Shown here: in pieces, positions 42,711 through 50,856 of the stretch
Numbering within the stretch: position 1 is the first letter of the stretch
Layout of the letters: each line of letters begins with the position of its first letter
Assembly (NCBI RefSeq): GCF_016734805.1
Contig: NZ_JAERQG010000001.1
Span: forward strand, 62,001-126,000
Direction: 5' to 3'
Origin: Marivirga atlantica
Lineage (GTDB): Bacteria > Bacteroidota > Bacteroidia > Cytophagales > Cyclobacteriaceae
DNA: 64,000 nucleotides
The notes under the pieces: generated by a model
What the model saw: only the letters and a program-made list of their open reading frames with translations
What the model was told of the DNA's origin: nothing
Databases searched by the model: none
Translations under genes and position numbers: made by a program

Positions 42711-42863
42711 TTATTTCTTCATCGCCTCTTTTACATCGTCAACAGGAACGATCTCTTCACGGAAAGTGTAAGCGCCTGTTTTCTCCGACTTCACAGCTTT
42801 GATTACTTTAGCGAAACCTTTAGCTTCTTTATTCTTAAGTGTTGCAACTACTTTCTTTGCCAT
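42711..42863 (-). CDS. DUF4295 small basic protein, likely ribosome-associated
   Basis: 50 residues: MAKKVVATLKNKEAKG at the start and PVDDVKEAMKK at the end, basic and compact. It is too short for most gene callers but matches the DUF4295 family of Bacteroidetes. It is two bases downstream of rpmG and third in the rpmB-rpmG-DUF4295 operon, so it is made together with ribosomal proteins L28 and L33. From memory, a Bacteroidetes-specific ribosomal protein (bL38) was seen in the Flavobacterium johnsoniae ribosome structure; I suspect this is that protein but could not verify the match. Confidence 0.88.
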   Translation of the reverse strand: MAKKVVATLKNKEAKGFAKVIKAVKSEKTGAYTFREEIVPVDDVKEAMKK

Positions 42864-42865
42864 GG

Positions 42866-43048
42866 TTATTTAATTTCTTTGTGAACAGTATATTTTTTCA
42901 ACACCGGATTGTACTTCTTAAGTTCCAATCTTTCTGTGGTGTTCTTTCTGTTTTTAGTGGTGATATAACGAGAAGTTCCTGGCATACCGCTTTCTTTATG
43001 CTCAGTACACTCCATAATCACTTGAACTCTATTACCTTTTTTAGCCAT
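42866..43048 (-). CDS. rpmG: 50S ribosomal protein L33
   Basis: 60 residues, the usual length. Begins [58 protein letters not shown], the bL33 signature. Only the first of the zinc-ribbon cysteines remains (MECTEH), so this is a C-minus type L33 that does not need zinc. It sits near the E site of the 50S subunit. Middle gene of the rpmB-rpmG-DUF4295 operon, 38 bases after rpmB. Confidence 0.95.
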   Translation of the reverse strand: MAKKGNRVQVIMECTEHKESGMPGTSRYITTKNRKNTTERLELKKYNPVLKKYTVHKEIK

Positions 43049-43086
43049 TGTGCTTAAATTTTTCCCTTAGTTAAACTATCGGCAAA

Positions 43087-43326
43087 TTATAATATTACAT
43101 TACCATTTTCACGTGCCTTCTTCAAAACAGAAGTAATACCATTCTTATTAATGGTTCTGATTGCACTAGCAGACACTTTCAAAGTAACCCACTTATCTTC
43201 CTCAGGAATATAAAATCTCTTCTTCTGAAGATTTGGTAAAAATCTTCTTTTAGTCTTGTTATTAGAGTGAGAAACGTTGTTTCCTACCTGAGGTCTTTTA
43301 CCGGTTAGTTGACAAACTCGTGCCAT
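43087..43326 (-). CDS. rpmB: 50S ribosomal protein L28
   Basis: 79 residues. The bL28 signature is present: [63 protein letters not shown]. The zinc-binding CxxC pairs found in some L28 proteins are absent; one Cys remains near the N terminus. It is a late-assembly 50S protein and leads the operon with rpmG and DUF4295. Confidence 0.96.
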   Translation of the reverse strand: MARVCQLTGKRPQVGNNVSHSNNKTKRRFLPNLQKKRFYIPEEDKWVTLKVSASAIRTINKNGITSVLKKARENGNVIL

Positions 43327-43409
43327 ATCTATCTATAATTAATTAGTTGTCGCTTTTTTAACTGATTTTCGAAATTGGTCTGCAAATATCGGTAATATTT
43401 TGACAATCA

Positions 43410-43417
43410 CAAAACTA
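43410..43417 (-). promoter_or_regulatory. Candidate -7 box for the rpmB operon
   Basis: TAGTTTTG on the minus strand matches TAnnTTTG, 83 bases before the rpmB ATG. A second match (TATCTTTG, 43506-43513) lies further out, so the choice is uncertain. Confidence 0.3.
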
Positions 43418-43473
43418 CCAAAGAAAATAGCACACTATTTTTTCAATAAATGAGAAAATACAGCTGCTTTTCT

Positions 43474-43481
43474 TAGTTTTG
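43474..43481 (+). promoter_or_regulatory. Candidate -7 box for rocD
   Basis: TAGTTTTG matches TAnnTTTG, 50 bases before the rocD ATG; no good -33 element. Confidence 0.35.
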
Positions 43482-43531
43482 AACCATTCGAAAGCATTGA
43501 AGAGCACAAAGATAATTAAAATTTTACACTT

Positions 43532-44809
43532 ATGATTCAAGAAATTACGAAAAGCCAAGAAGCTATTGATCTGGAAGACAAGCACGGAGCGCACAATTAT
43601 CATCCGCTACCTGTTGTATTGTCGAAAGGTGAAGGCGTTTTCTTATGGGATGTTGAAGGCAAAAAGTATTATGATTTTCTTTCTGCTTATAGTGCCGTAA
43701 ATCAAGGGCATTGTCATCCAAGAATTTTAGAAACAATTAAAGAACAGGCCTCAACCCTTACACTTACGTCAAGAGCATTCTATAATGATGTATTAGGCCC
43801 ATTCGAGAAATACATGACAGAGTATTTTGGTTTTGACAAAGTACTAGCCATGAACACTGGAGCTGAAGCTGTAGAAACGGCCATTAAAATTGCCAGAAAA
43901 TGGGCATATGAGAAAAATGGTATCATGGAAAACAGCGGTAAAATAATTGTTGCTGAGCAAAACTTCCACGGTAGAACAACTACAGTAATATCTTTCTCAA
44001 GTGACGATACAGCTAAAAAGAATTTCGGACCATTTACTCCTGGTTTTATCAAAGTACCTTATAACGATACTGAAGCATTAAAGAATGCTTTAGAAGGTGA
44101 AGACAATATTGTAGGCTTCTTAGTAGAGCCCATTCAAGGTGAGGCTGGTGTTTACAGACCTGACAATGATTATATGAGGAAATGTCAGGAGCTATGTAAA
44201 GAGCATAATGTTCTTTTTATGGCTGATGAAATTCAAACTGGTATTGCCAGAACCGGAAGCTTGCTTGCGGTTTGCGGAGATTGTACTTGCCAGGGACATT
44301 GTGAAAAGCAGTCATCTTATGTTGAGCCAGACATATTAATATTAGGTAAAGCACTTTCAGGAGGATTCTATCCTGTATCTGCCGTTTTAGCTAATGACCA
44401 TATCATGGAGGTAATTACTCCGGGAACTCACGGTTCAACCTTTGGAGGTAACCCTTTAGGTGCAAGAGTAGCTGTGACCGCTCTAGACGTTATTAAGGAC
44501 GAAAATCTTGCTCAAAATGCCAGAAAACTTGGCGAACTTTTCCGTGAGCGCTTAAATAAGTTTATTGAAACTACTGATTTGGTTAAATTGGTAAGAGGAA
44601 AAGGTTTATTAAATGCAATAGTTATTAACGATTCTGAAGATAGTTCTACTGCCTGGGATTTATGTGTTGCTTTGAAGGAAAACGGCTTATTAGCGAAACC
44701 AACTCATGGTAATATCATCAGATTCGCTCCTCCTTTGGTAATGACTGAAGAGCAACTGCACGATTGCTGTGACATCATTGAAAAGACAATTGCAGAGTTT
44801 CAGAAATAA
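43532..44809 (+). CDS. rocD: Ornithine--oxo-acid transaminase with a Cys-rich insert
   Basis: 425 residues, class III PLP aminotransferase. Visible sites are MNTGAEAVETAIKIARKWAY near residue 107, the NFHGRT motif near 144, ADEIQTGIARTG near 231 with the PLP-contacting Asp, and the Schiff-base Lys273 in LILGKALSGG. An unusual insert between these two carries four cysteines at 248, 251, 253 and 257 (VCGDCTCQGHCEKQ). The enzyme moves the delta-amino group of ornithine to 2-oxoglutarate, giving glutamate semialdehyde in arginine and proline metabolism. It has its own terminator. Confidence 0.92.
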   Translation: MIQEITKSQEAIDLEDKHGAHNYHPLPVVLSKGEGVFLWDVEGKKYYDFLSAYSAVNQGHCHPRILETIKEQASTLTLTSRAFYNDVLGPFEKYMTEYFGFDKVLAMNTGAEAVETAIKIARKWAYEKNGIMENSGKIIVAEQNFHGRTTTVISFSSDDTAKKNFGPFTPGFIKVPYNDTEALKNALEGEDNIVGFLVEPIQGEAGVYRPDNDYMRKCQELCKEHNVLFMADEIQTGIARTGSLLAVCGDCTCQGHCEKQSSYVEPDILILGKALSGGFYPVSAVLANDHIMEVITPGTHGSTFGGNPLGARVAVTALDVIKDENLAQNARKLGELFRERLNKFIETTDLVKLVRGKGLLNAIVINDSEDSSTAWDLCVALKENGLLAKPTHGNIIRFAPPLVMTEEQLHDCCDIIEKTIAEFQK

Positions 44810-44831
44810 GATATACTCAAACAATTGATTG

Positions 44832-44864
44832 AAAGTCCGGGTAGTAACTACTCGGACTTTTTTT
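44832..44864 (+). terminator. Intrinsic terminator of rocD
   Basis: Stem AAAGTCCG/CGGACTTT, extended inward by GTAGT/ACTAC, then a T-run. It lies 22 bases after rocD. Confidence 0.85.
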
Positions 44865-44877
44865 GTTAATTTAAAAT

Positions 44878-45867
44878 ATGGCTAAGAAAATCAAATTCGG
44901 GATACTCGGCACAGGCAAAATCGCTGGTAAATTTGCGGTTGGATTAAGTGCAGTTGATGAGGCAGAACTATATGCTATTGGGTCAAGAACACAAGAATCA
45001 GCCACTGCATTTGCTGAAAAACATAAAGTACCTAAGTATTACGTCAGCTACGAAGATTTAGCCAAAGACACCGAGGTGGATATTATATACATTGCCACTC
45101 CGCACAACTTGCATTATGAAAATACTATCCTCTGTCTTAACCAAAACAAGCATGTAATTTGTGAAAAACCTTTCGCTGTAAATGCAAAAGAGGTTAATGC
45201 AATGATTAAACTAGCGAATGAGAAGAATCTTTTTCTGATGGAGGCCTTGTGGTCGCGCTTTATGCCACACATTATTAAAGCAAAGGAACTTATTAATGAC
45301 GGCATTATTGGTGATGTTAAATTACTCACTTCAGATTTTTGTATGAAGCCAAAGTTTGATCCTGACAGCAGGTTATTCAACAAAGATTTAATTGGTGGTT
45401 CACTCATGGATATTGGCATTTATCCTGTTTTTCTTGCTTATCATGTTTTAGGGAAGCCTTCAAAAATTCAGGCACTTGCCGGCTTTGGCAAGACGGGTGT
45501 AGATGAAAACTGCAGCATTAGTTTTGGTTATGATGATGAAAAGCTAGCTGTACTATATTCATCCATGAAAAGTGCCAATGGTGTAAATGCTATCATAGAA
45601 GGTGACAAAGGAAAAATCATTTTTGAAAGTCCCTGGCATGCTCCTAGCAATTTCACCTTATTATTAGATAATGGACATAAAGAACATTTCACTTTTGATC
45701 AAAGTATCAATGGCTATAATTACGAAGCACAGGAAGTAGTCAATTGTTTGCATGCAGGTAAAACCCAAAGTGATCTTTGGAGCTGGCAAAATAGTCTTGA
45801 CCTTATAGAGCTACTTGATGACATTAGGGTCAAAGCTGAAATAAGGTATCCAAAACATGATCAATAA
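44878..45867 (+). CDS. Gfo/Idh/MocA family oxidoreductase
   Basis: 329 residues. The N-terminal dinucleotide fold begins KIKFGILGTGKIAGKFAVGL, followed by the family's EKPFAVNAKEV motif near residue 96 containing the Lys that helps bind substrate. The C-terminal alpha/beta domain contains GGSLMDIGIYPVFLAYHVLGKPSKI near 180, with the conserved Asp. Members reduce or oxidise sugars, inositols and dihydrodiols with NAD(P). It looks most like the trans-1,2-dihydrobenzene-1,2-diol or D-xylose dehydrogenase branch, but the substrate is unknown. A small membrane protein follows five bases later. Confidence 0.87.
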   Translation: MAKKIKFGILGTGKIAGKFAVGLSAVDEAELYAIGSRTQESATAFAEKHKVPKYYVSYEDLAKDTEVDIIYIATPHNLHYENTILCLNQNKHVICEKPFAVNAKEVNAMIKLANEKNLFLMEALWSRFMPHIIKAKELINDGIIGDVKLLTSDFCMKPKFDPDSRLFNKDLIGGSLMDIGIYPVFLAYHVLGKPSKIQALAGFGKTGVDENCSISFGYDDEKLAVLYSSMKSANGVNAIIEGDKGKIIFESPWHAPSNFTLLLDNGHKEHFTFDQSINGYNYEAQEVVNCLHAGKTQSDLWSWQNSLDLIELLDDIRVKAEIRYPKHDQ

Positions 45868-45872
45868 TAGAA

Positions 45873-46262
45873 ATGGGAAATTTAGAAGCATTAATTGTCA
45901 GCTATTTTGATGCTATCCAAAAAGGAGAATTAGAATTCGATCAAATAAGGAAGAGTTTAGAGAGTAAATCTATACCCGAAGAGGATATCAGATATATTGT
46001 AAGAAAGGTTGATGATCGAATTTTAGAAGAAAAAACAAAACCGATACGATCAAAAAAAGACCTTAAGTTTGATAATGGCATTGGTATTTTAGTTTCACTA
46101 GCAGGCATAATACTCGTTTTCCTAACACGCTTTGGAATTATTGAATTAGATGAAAATCAGTATTGGAGTTACACGGTGTTACTTGGCGGATTGTCCCTTC
46201 TCTTTTTAAAATGGGTAAAAAAGAGAAGCAATAAATTCACTAACAGAAATAAGTTTAAATAG
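45873..46262 (+). CDS. Small two-TM membrane protein, function unknown
   Basis: 129 residues. A soluble N-terminal helical part (about 1-65, acidic and basic mix, LEALIVSYFDAIQKGELEFDQIRKSLESKSIPEEDIRYIVRKVDDRI) is followed by two membrane helices (about 72-90 and 98-114) and a Lys-rich cytoplasmic tail. No family recognised. It starts five bases after the oxidoreductase, so the two are probably co-transcribed, although a functional link is not evident. Confidence 0.65.
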   Translation: MGNLEALIVSYFDAIQKGELEFDQIRKSLESKSIPEEDIRYIVRKVDDRILEEKTKPIRSKKDLKFDNGIGILVSLAGIILVFLTRFGIIELDENQYWSYTVLLGGLSLLFLKWVKKRSNKFTNRNKFK

Positions 46263-46337
46263 ATAAAAGCTGTGATAATTGATCATTACTTACTGCATTA
46301 ACCAGCAAGTAAGATTAGCTACCAACTCTAATATTTA

Positions 46338-46353
46338 TACCCACTTCTGGGTA
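46338..46353. promoter_or_regulatory. NarL-type 7-2-7 site upstream of the lipoprotein cluster
   Basis: TACCCAC-TT-CTGGGTA: two heptamers (TACCCAC and, reversed, TACCCAG) with a 2-base spacer, inside a longer perfect inverted repeat (46336-46355). It lies 74 bases before the first lipoprotein ATG and resembles TACYNMT-type sites bound by NarL-family regulators; a NarL-type gene lies at 52906. Confidence 0.5.
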
Positions 46354-46406
46354 TACAGAAATGCCAATGAAAAGGGATTATATATAATAAGAAGTCTGCT
46401 GAAATT

Positions 46407-46428
46407 TGAGTCATAATTTTTAGACTCA
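46407..46428 (+). promoter_or_regulatory. Short hairpin ending at the start codon of the first lipoprotein
   Basis: TGAGTC pairs with GACTCA, whose last base is the A of the ATG at 46428. It could dampen translation start. Confidence 0.35.
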
Positions 46429-47147
46429 TGAGAACACACTCTTTTATAATAGCCTGCTTAGCACTAGTACTATACTCCTGCGGAGGAGAACTAGCTCCTT
46501 TAGATCCTGAAGAAGAATGCATTAAAACCTGGACGGTAGAAATTAATAATCCTGAAGCTAGTGTAAGTATTGAGAATGGCATTTTGATTGTAGACATTCA
46601 AAATCCTAAAACTCCTCAGGATGTAAGGCTCATACAGCTACAGGATGAGAATAGTCTCATTGGAGAAGTAGGAATTGGTATTACTGTAAATGCTTTAGAG
46701 ACTGTTCCACAACGATCTACCACGTCTGATGCTCACATAAAAGCTTCCTTTGCTTATCAGCAAAATCCTGATCAACTATTCCTAAGTAAGGTATATGGAC
46801 AATATGGAAGTAGAGGTTACAGCATGGGTAAAGAAGTATACCGAAATTACTCGACAGATTATTTTGCATTTTATGCCAGTGGCACTGAAGCCAAATTTAA
46901 TACATCGAGAGGCAGTACACCCTATGCTGAAATCCCTTTAGTATCAAGTGCTCAAAAATTATGTTATCTCGATTTTGGGATCAATCCTTCTTTTTCAAAT
47001 GGTGAACCTACACAATCAATTCATGCAGAAATAGATATAGTAGCCTTCGGTGACTATACTGAAGAAGGGGTGAAACTTGTTTCTGGCTATAACAGGGTCC
47101 AATATGGTTTTAGAGTAGACACTTTCTTTTGCAACACTTTAAAATAA
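46428..47147 (+). CDS. Unknown lipoprotein 1 of the surface cluster
   Basis: 239 residues. A lipoprotein signal (FIIACLALVLYSCGGE) puts the acylated Cys near residue 18. The mature part is beta-rich and of the immunoglobulin or jelly-roll kind (TWTVEINNPEASVSIENGILIVDIQNP, then a long body with YGQYGSRGYSMGKEVYRNYSTDYFAFYASG) and ends with a Cys (VDTFFCNTLK) that could pair with CIKTW near the start. No family recognised. It is the first of four consecutive lipoprotein genes and the one nearest to the 7-2-7 site. Confidence 0.65.
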   Translation: MRTHSFIIACLALVLYSCGGELAPLDPEEECIKTWTVEINNPEASVSIENGILIVDIQNPKTPQDVRLIQLQDENSLIGEVGIGITVNALETVPQRSTTSDAHIKASFAYQQNPDQLFLSKVYGQYGSRGYSMGKEVYRNYSTDYFAFYASGTEAKFNTSRGSTPYAEIPLVSSAQKLCYLDFGINPSFSNGEPTQSIHAEIDIVAFGDYTEEGVKLVSGYNRVQYGFRVDTFFCNTLK

Positions 47148-47153
47148 TTTGAA

Positions 47154-47651
47154 ATGGATACTCTAAGAAAATTTAGCCTACTTGCAATTCTCTTCATAAG
47201 CCTCCTTTCTTGCGAAGAAGAACTTGAGACCCAAAAACCTTGCACAGTTGGAAGGTGGGCCAGCGCTGACAAAAATGCTGAAAATGTTTGCCTCGGGCAA
47301 ATGGCCATTTCTTATTGGTCACCTAATACTTCCAGCGCACATATAGTATTTACTGCAGGCAGCACAAGCCAGGTAGGAGTTCCGGAAATAGAAGCAGAAT
47401 TTACTATCCCTATAAGTGGCATTGCCTTAAACACCAATTACCCGCTTAATAGTGGGAAATTGGCAGGAGCTGATCCTTTTACCGAAGGCTATATCAGCTT
47501 TATAAACTTTGACTATCCTGAATGTGTATCCGGCACTTTTGAGCTAAAAGCTGAGAACAGCGATATAGGCGTAATCCAAAGTTACAGCAATGGAAAATTT
47601 GTATTTGACAAGCAAGGGCAAATTAATTCAAGCTGCAATCCTTTTAATTAA
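47154..47651 (+). CDS. Unknown lipoprotein 2 of the surface cluster
   Basis: 165 residues, starting six bases after lipoprotein 1. The signal peptide ends in LFISLLSC, Cys near residue 20. The mature part has four further cysteines (KPCTVGRW, ENVCLGQ, YPECVSGTFELKAENS and a final NSSCNPFN), a spacing suggesting two disulfides. The segment SGTFELKAENSD resembles the edge of small beta-sandwich domains found in Bacteroidetes exoproteins. Function unknown; co-transcribed with its neighbours. Confidence 0.65.
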   Translation: MDTLRKFSLLAILFISLLSCEEELETQKPCTVGRWASADKNAENVCLGQMAISYWSPNTSSAHIVFTAGSTSQVGVPEIEAEFTIPISGIALNTNYPLNSGKLAGADPFTEGYISFINFDYPECVSGTFELKAENSDIGVIQSYSNGKFVFDKQGQINSSCNPFN

Positions 47652-47658
47652 GACATCT

Positions 47659-48870
47659 ATGAAATCACTTTTTACCATACTATCGATATTACTACTAAGT
47701 GCCTGTTCCTTTCTTAAGGAGGAAGACAGCTGTACATTATTAAGTGAGCCACTTAGCAAGGAAAGTATAGTTAGCAGAGATAATAATGCCAATGTAGCGG
47801 CTTTCAATAACACCTTTGTTTTTCGAGGCCGAAGAGGTGTAGAAGTATTTTATCAGCCCGGTGATTGTTACATTGGTGACTACTCAACAGAGTGGAGTTT
47901 TACCGGAGAAGGTAGCACTGAAAGTGTAAACGGTAATTTAGGCACTTTGGAAGCCCTTTCTGGCGGCTCTATATGCGTAGTGGTAAGTGCTTCAGGAAAT
48001 AGGTCTGAGCAGGTATGTCAGGAAATAAACTTCATTAAAAATAATGTATGGAAAGCATATGCCGATGAATTTCCTTCTCCTTTTACTCATCACAGAGTTA
48101 TATTGAATATAGGCGGCAGGATTTTCAGTGGCTTTGGAATGAACAACGATTGGTTTGAGCTAGACACAGCCACTTTCACCTGGACTGAAAGAAACCATAT
48201 TCCTAATTTGGTAGATTTCAATGCCTTTGCTGGCTTCTCTATTCAAGACAAAGGTTATTTGGTAGGGAACAACTCCATACTTTATGAATATAGCCCTGCT
48301 ACAGATAGCTGGTCTGAAATAGGCAATACACCTTTCAATGTGGCTCAGGTATTAAATTTAGGTGCTTATGACTTCAGAGAAGAATATAATAAAACTGTTT
48401 TAGGACTTTCAATGTCGGGTAAAGGCTACTTCGGTCTTGGTGACATGTTTTACCTCTGGGAATATGACCCCTCAACAAAGGAGTGGACCGAAAAAGCGCA
48501 ATATCCTGAAAGGCCAGGTTTCTATAATCATGGTTTTAGCTATGAAGGAAAAATATTCTTCGGGGATTACATTTACGATCCTACAACCGACTCCTGGGAA
48601 AAGGGTAATCAAAACTTCAACGTTTCAGAAAAATTCTCTCCGGGCTTTGTTGAAATGGACGGCAAAATACTGGGAGCCCAAAATGGAAGAAGCATTCTTA
48701 CTGATGGAAATACCTTTAATAAGGTGGAAGAAGATGATGAGTATTTACCCTACAAACTAGCCCCACTTGAGACAGTTAAAAATGGAGCCTCTGTGGGTAG
48801 ATTTGCCTTCTTTGTAGAATCTACTTCTAAATATAAGGATAACAGCTGGTACTATTATGTTAAAAATTAA
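47659..48870 (+). CDS. Kelch-repeat beta-propeller lipoprotein 3 of the surface cluster
   Basis: 403 residues from the ATG at 47659, which opens a lipoprotein signal (LFTILSILLLSAC). A longer reading starts inside the preceding gene and is not used. After an N-terminal beta domain, kelch-like blades follow: WFELDTATFTWTERN, LYEYSPATDSWSEIG, LWEYDPSTKEWTEKAQYPERP and IYDPTTDSWEKG. Such propellers bind proteins or glycans at the cell surface. It overlaps the start of the next gene's longest reading but not its chosen start, and belongs to the same transcript. Confidence 0.72.
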   Translation: MKSLFTILSILLLSACSFLKEEDSCTLLSEPLSKESIVSRDNNANVAAFNNTFVFRGRRGVEVFYQPGDCYIGDYSTEWSFTGEGSTESVNGNLGTLEALSGGSICVVVSASGNRSEQVCQEINFIKNNVWKAYADEFPSPFTHHRVILNIGGRIFSGFGMNNDWFELDTATFTWTERNHIPNLVDFNAFAGFSIQDKGYLVGNNSILYEYSPATDSWSEIGNTPFNVAQVLNLGAYDFREEYNKTVLGLSMSGKGYFGLGDMFYLWEYDPSTKEWTEKAQYPERPGFYNHGFSYEGKIFFGDYIYDPTTDSWEKGNQNFNVSEKFSPGFVEMDGKILGAQNGRSILTDGNTFNKVEEDDEYLPYKLAPLETVKNGASVGRFAFFVESTSKYKDNSWYYYVKN

Positions 48871-48880
48871 GCGTAGACAA

Positions 48881-50743
48881 ATGAAAAAATTTTACTATAA
48901 AGTCGCCAATAGACTTACGATACTATTAACTATAGCCGTGCTATTTACTTCATGTAAAGACAAGTTCGATGAATTGAGCGGTGGAGCAGAAAATCTCAAA
49001 CTCACCCAAATAATGCCTGCTAGTCCTTTTGGAGAGGCCGATCATATAACAGCAAGTGAAAATGGCCAATATATTATTTTCAGTTATCAGGGGGAAACTA
49101 CATTTTTTACGCATTATTATTCAATAAATGGTGGGCAGAGTTTTGAGCTACTTTCAGGTAAATACAGTGCAATTGGAGACCAAAACCCAATTAATACATT
49201 TATAAGTAATGATGGTAAATTTTTATATGGGGATCAAAATAGCAAAATAGTATATGAGCTCGATCCTGCTGGTGGCATTACCAACAGTATTTATGCTGAT
49301 AATGCTTTTGCCTTAACTGCTTCTGGCAAGGTGGTTTCCTACCAGTATGATGCAAATATTGGCGAGGCTACTTACCACATCTTTGAAGGTGGCTCCTATA
49401 TAAGCACGGGTTTACAAAATGTGTTAGACCCTGCCAGTAGTTTTGCAGGGATTTCCGGAGAAAAAATAGGCTTTCTTGGAAATAATAAAGTAGCTGAATT
49501 TGATGTTTCCAGCAAAGAATATACTGAAAGGTCAACTGATGGGATTAATTTTTCAATTTTAAAAGGCAATTCTAATAATAGCCTGGACATTAAAAAGGCC
49601 TATAGTGAAGGCTACTTTGCCTATGCCTGGCAACGCGGGCTTTTGGTGATAGGCCCTTCAAATCAGGTAACTTATTCATATTATCCTCAGGAGTATCAGT
49701 TTTATTTGCAAACAAGGGGTCCTATCATAATGGACAGAGATAAAGTATATGTGCAGGTTTATGCCTATTATGGAGAACCAGCATTTTACGAAACAAGTGG
49801 GCAGGATGGAGCAGAAATGGTACAATCTGAGCTAAATTATCCAATGGCCATTTCAGACAAAGGCATATATACCCAAGGTTTTATAGAAGGCGGCAATAGA
49901 CAAGAAGGAGGACTAATTTTAATAGAAAATAATGTTTCTACCTACCTGGATTTCTCTATTAATAAATCATCCCCTAATACCGTTTTTAAAGTAGGAAACT
50001 ACCTCTATGTAGATAACAAGAGGTACGATATAGATGCCAAAAAATTCTATTCTACTGATTTAGGGAAAATAAATAATATGTACCAAGACGATAATCATGT
50101 GATTGCTTACACTGAAAAAGGCACCTTTACTAGTACAGATTATCTTAACTGGACCCTACAATCTGAAGACCAACCTAGACCCGGCTTAATTGTGAAAGAT
50201 GGTAATGGAACATTTCACGGCTTAGGCGTTCAGGGTTATATCTATAACCTGGGAGGTACAGGTTTTGGAATTCCTCAATTTAATCAATCGGCTTATACTT
50301 CAACGGACGGAATTAATTGGCAATTGATAGATGAAAAAACAGGAAGAAATGGAAACGGCCCTTCGGCTATTATGTCTGACGGATCAACAGGCTATACTGA
50401 GAACTTCAATCCTTTGGGTAATGCGGTTTACTACCTTAATTATAGCAAGGACTATGGAGTGACGTACGAAAGTATGGAACAAGGAACTGAACCAGCCTCC
50501 TACAAGATATTTGATTATGAAACTAGAAATGGGCGATTTGTGAACGCTTATTTCGAATCTTCAGATGGATTGCTTTACATAGAAATTTGCGAAAATAACA
50601 AGACTACTTGTAAAACAATAAAAGTACAGCCACCTTTTGATAGTAGTCAAAGTTACAGCAATAGTGAAATTTCATTTACTCAAAATGATGAGATACTAAT
50701 TAACAATAGACAAGATGGGATATATATAAGTAGCAGGCTCTAA
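48881..50743 (+). CDS. Large BNR/propeller-like lipoprotein 4 of the surface cluster
   Basis: 620 residues from the ATG at 48881. The signal peptide ends in LFTSC with the acylated Cys near residue 23. The rest is a series of beta blades with Asp-box-like or sialidase-type turns (YSINGGQSFELLSGKYS, YTSTDGINWQLIDEKTG, FTSTDYLNWTLQSEDQP, YSKDYGVTYESMEQG), suggesting one or two propellers. It has no obvious catalytic residues, so ligand binding is more likely than hydrolysis. It starts ten bases after lipoprotein 3 and ends the cluster at a clear terminator. Confidence 0.7.
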   Translation: MKKFYYKVANRLTILLTIAVLFTSCKDKFDELSGGAENLKLTQIMPASPFGEADHITASENGQYIIFSYQGETTFFTHYYSINGGQSFELLSGKYSAIGDQNPINTFISNDGKFLYGDQNSKIVYELDPAGGITNSIYADNAFALTASGKVVSYQYDANIGEATYHIFEGGSYISTGLQNVLDPASSFAGISGEKIGFLGNNKVAEFDVSSKEYTERSTDGINFSILKGNSNNSLDIKKAYSEGYFAYAWQRGLLVIGPSNQVTYSYYPQEYQFYLQTRGPIIMDRDKVYVQVYAYYGEPAFYETSGQDGAEMVQSELNYPMAISDKGIYTQGFIEGGNRQEGGLILIENNVSTYLDFSINKSSPNTVFKVGNYLYVDNKRYDIDAKKFYSTDLGKINNMYQDDNHVIAYTEKGTFTSTDYLNWTLQSEDQPRPGLIVKDGNGTFHGLGVQGYIYNLGGTGFGIPQFNQSAYTSTDGINWQLIDEKTGRNGNGPSAIMSDGSTGYTENFNPLGNAVYYLNYSKDYGVTYESMEQGTEPASYKIFDYETRNGRFVNAYFESSDGLLYIEICENNKTTCKTIKVQPPFDSSQSYSNSEISFTQNDEILINNRQDGIYISSRL

Positions 50744-50767
50744 AAGAAAATAAAAAATAAATTATTG

Positions 50768-50796
50768 AAGCACAGCATTTAATGCTGTGCTTTTTC
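50768..50796 (+). terminator. Intrinsic terminator of the lipoprotein cluster
   Basis: An 11-bp stem AAGCACAGCAT/ATGCTGTGCTT followed by TTTCT. It lies 24 bases after the last lipoprotein gene and separates it from the kinase gene. Confidence 0.82.
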
Positions 50797-50856
50797 TATT
50801 TTAATGGTTTGCATTTCATGATAATGCTTATCAGAAGTAACCAAATCCATGCTTAT

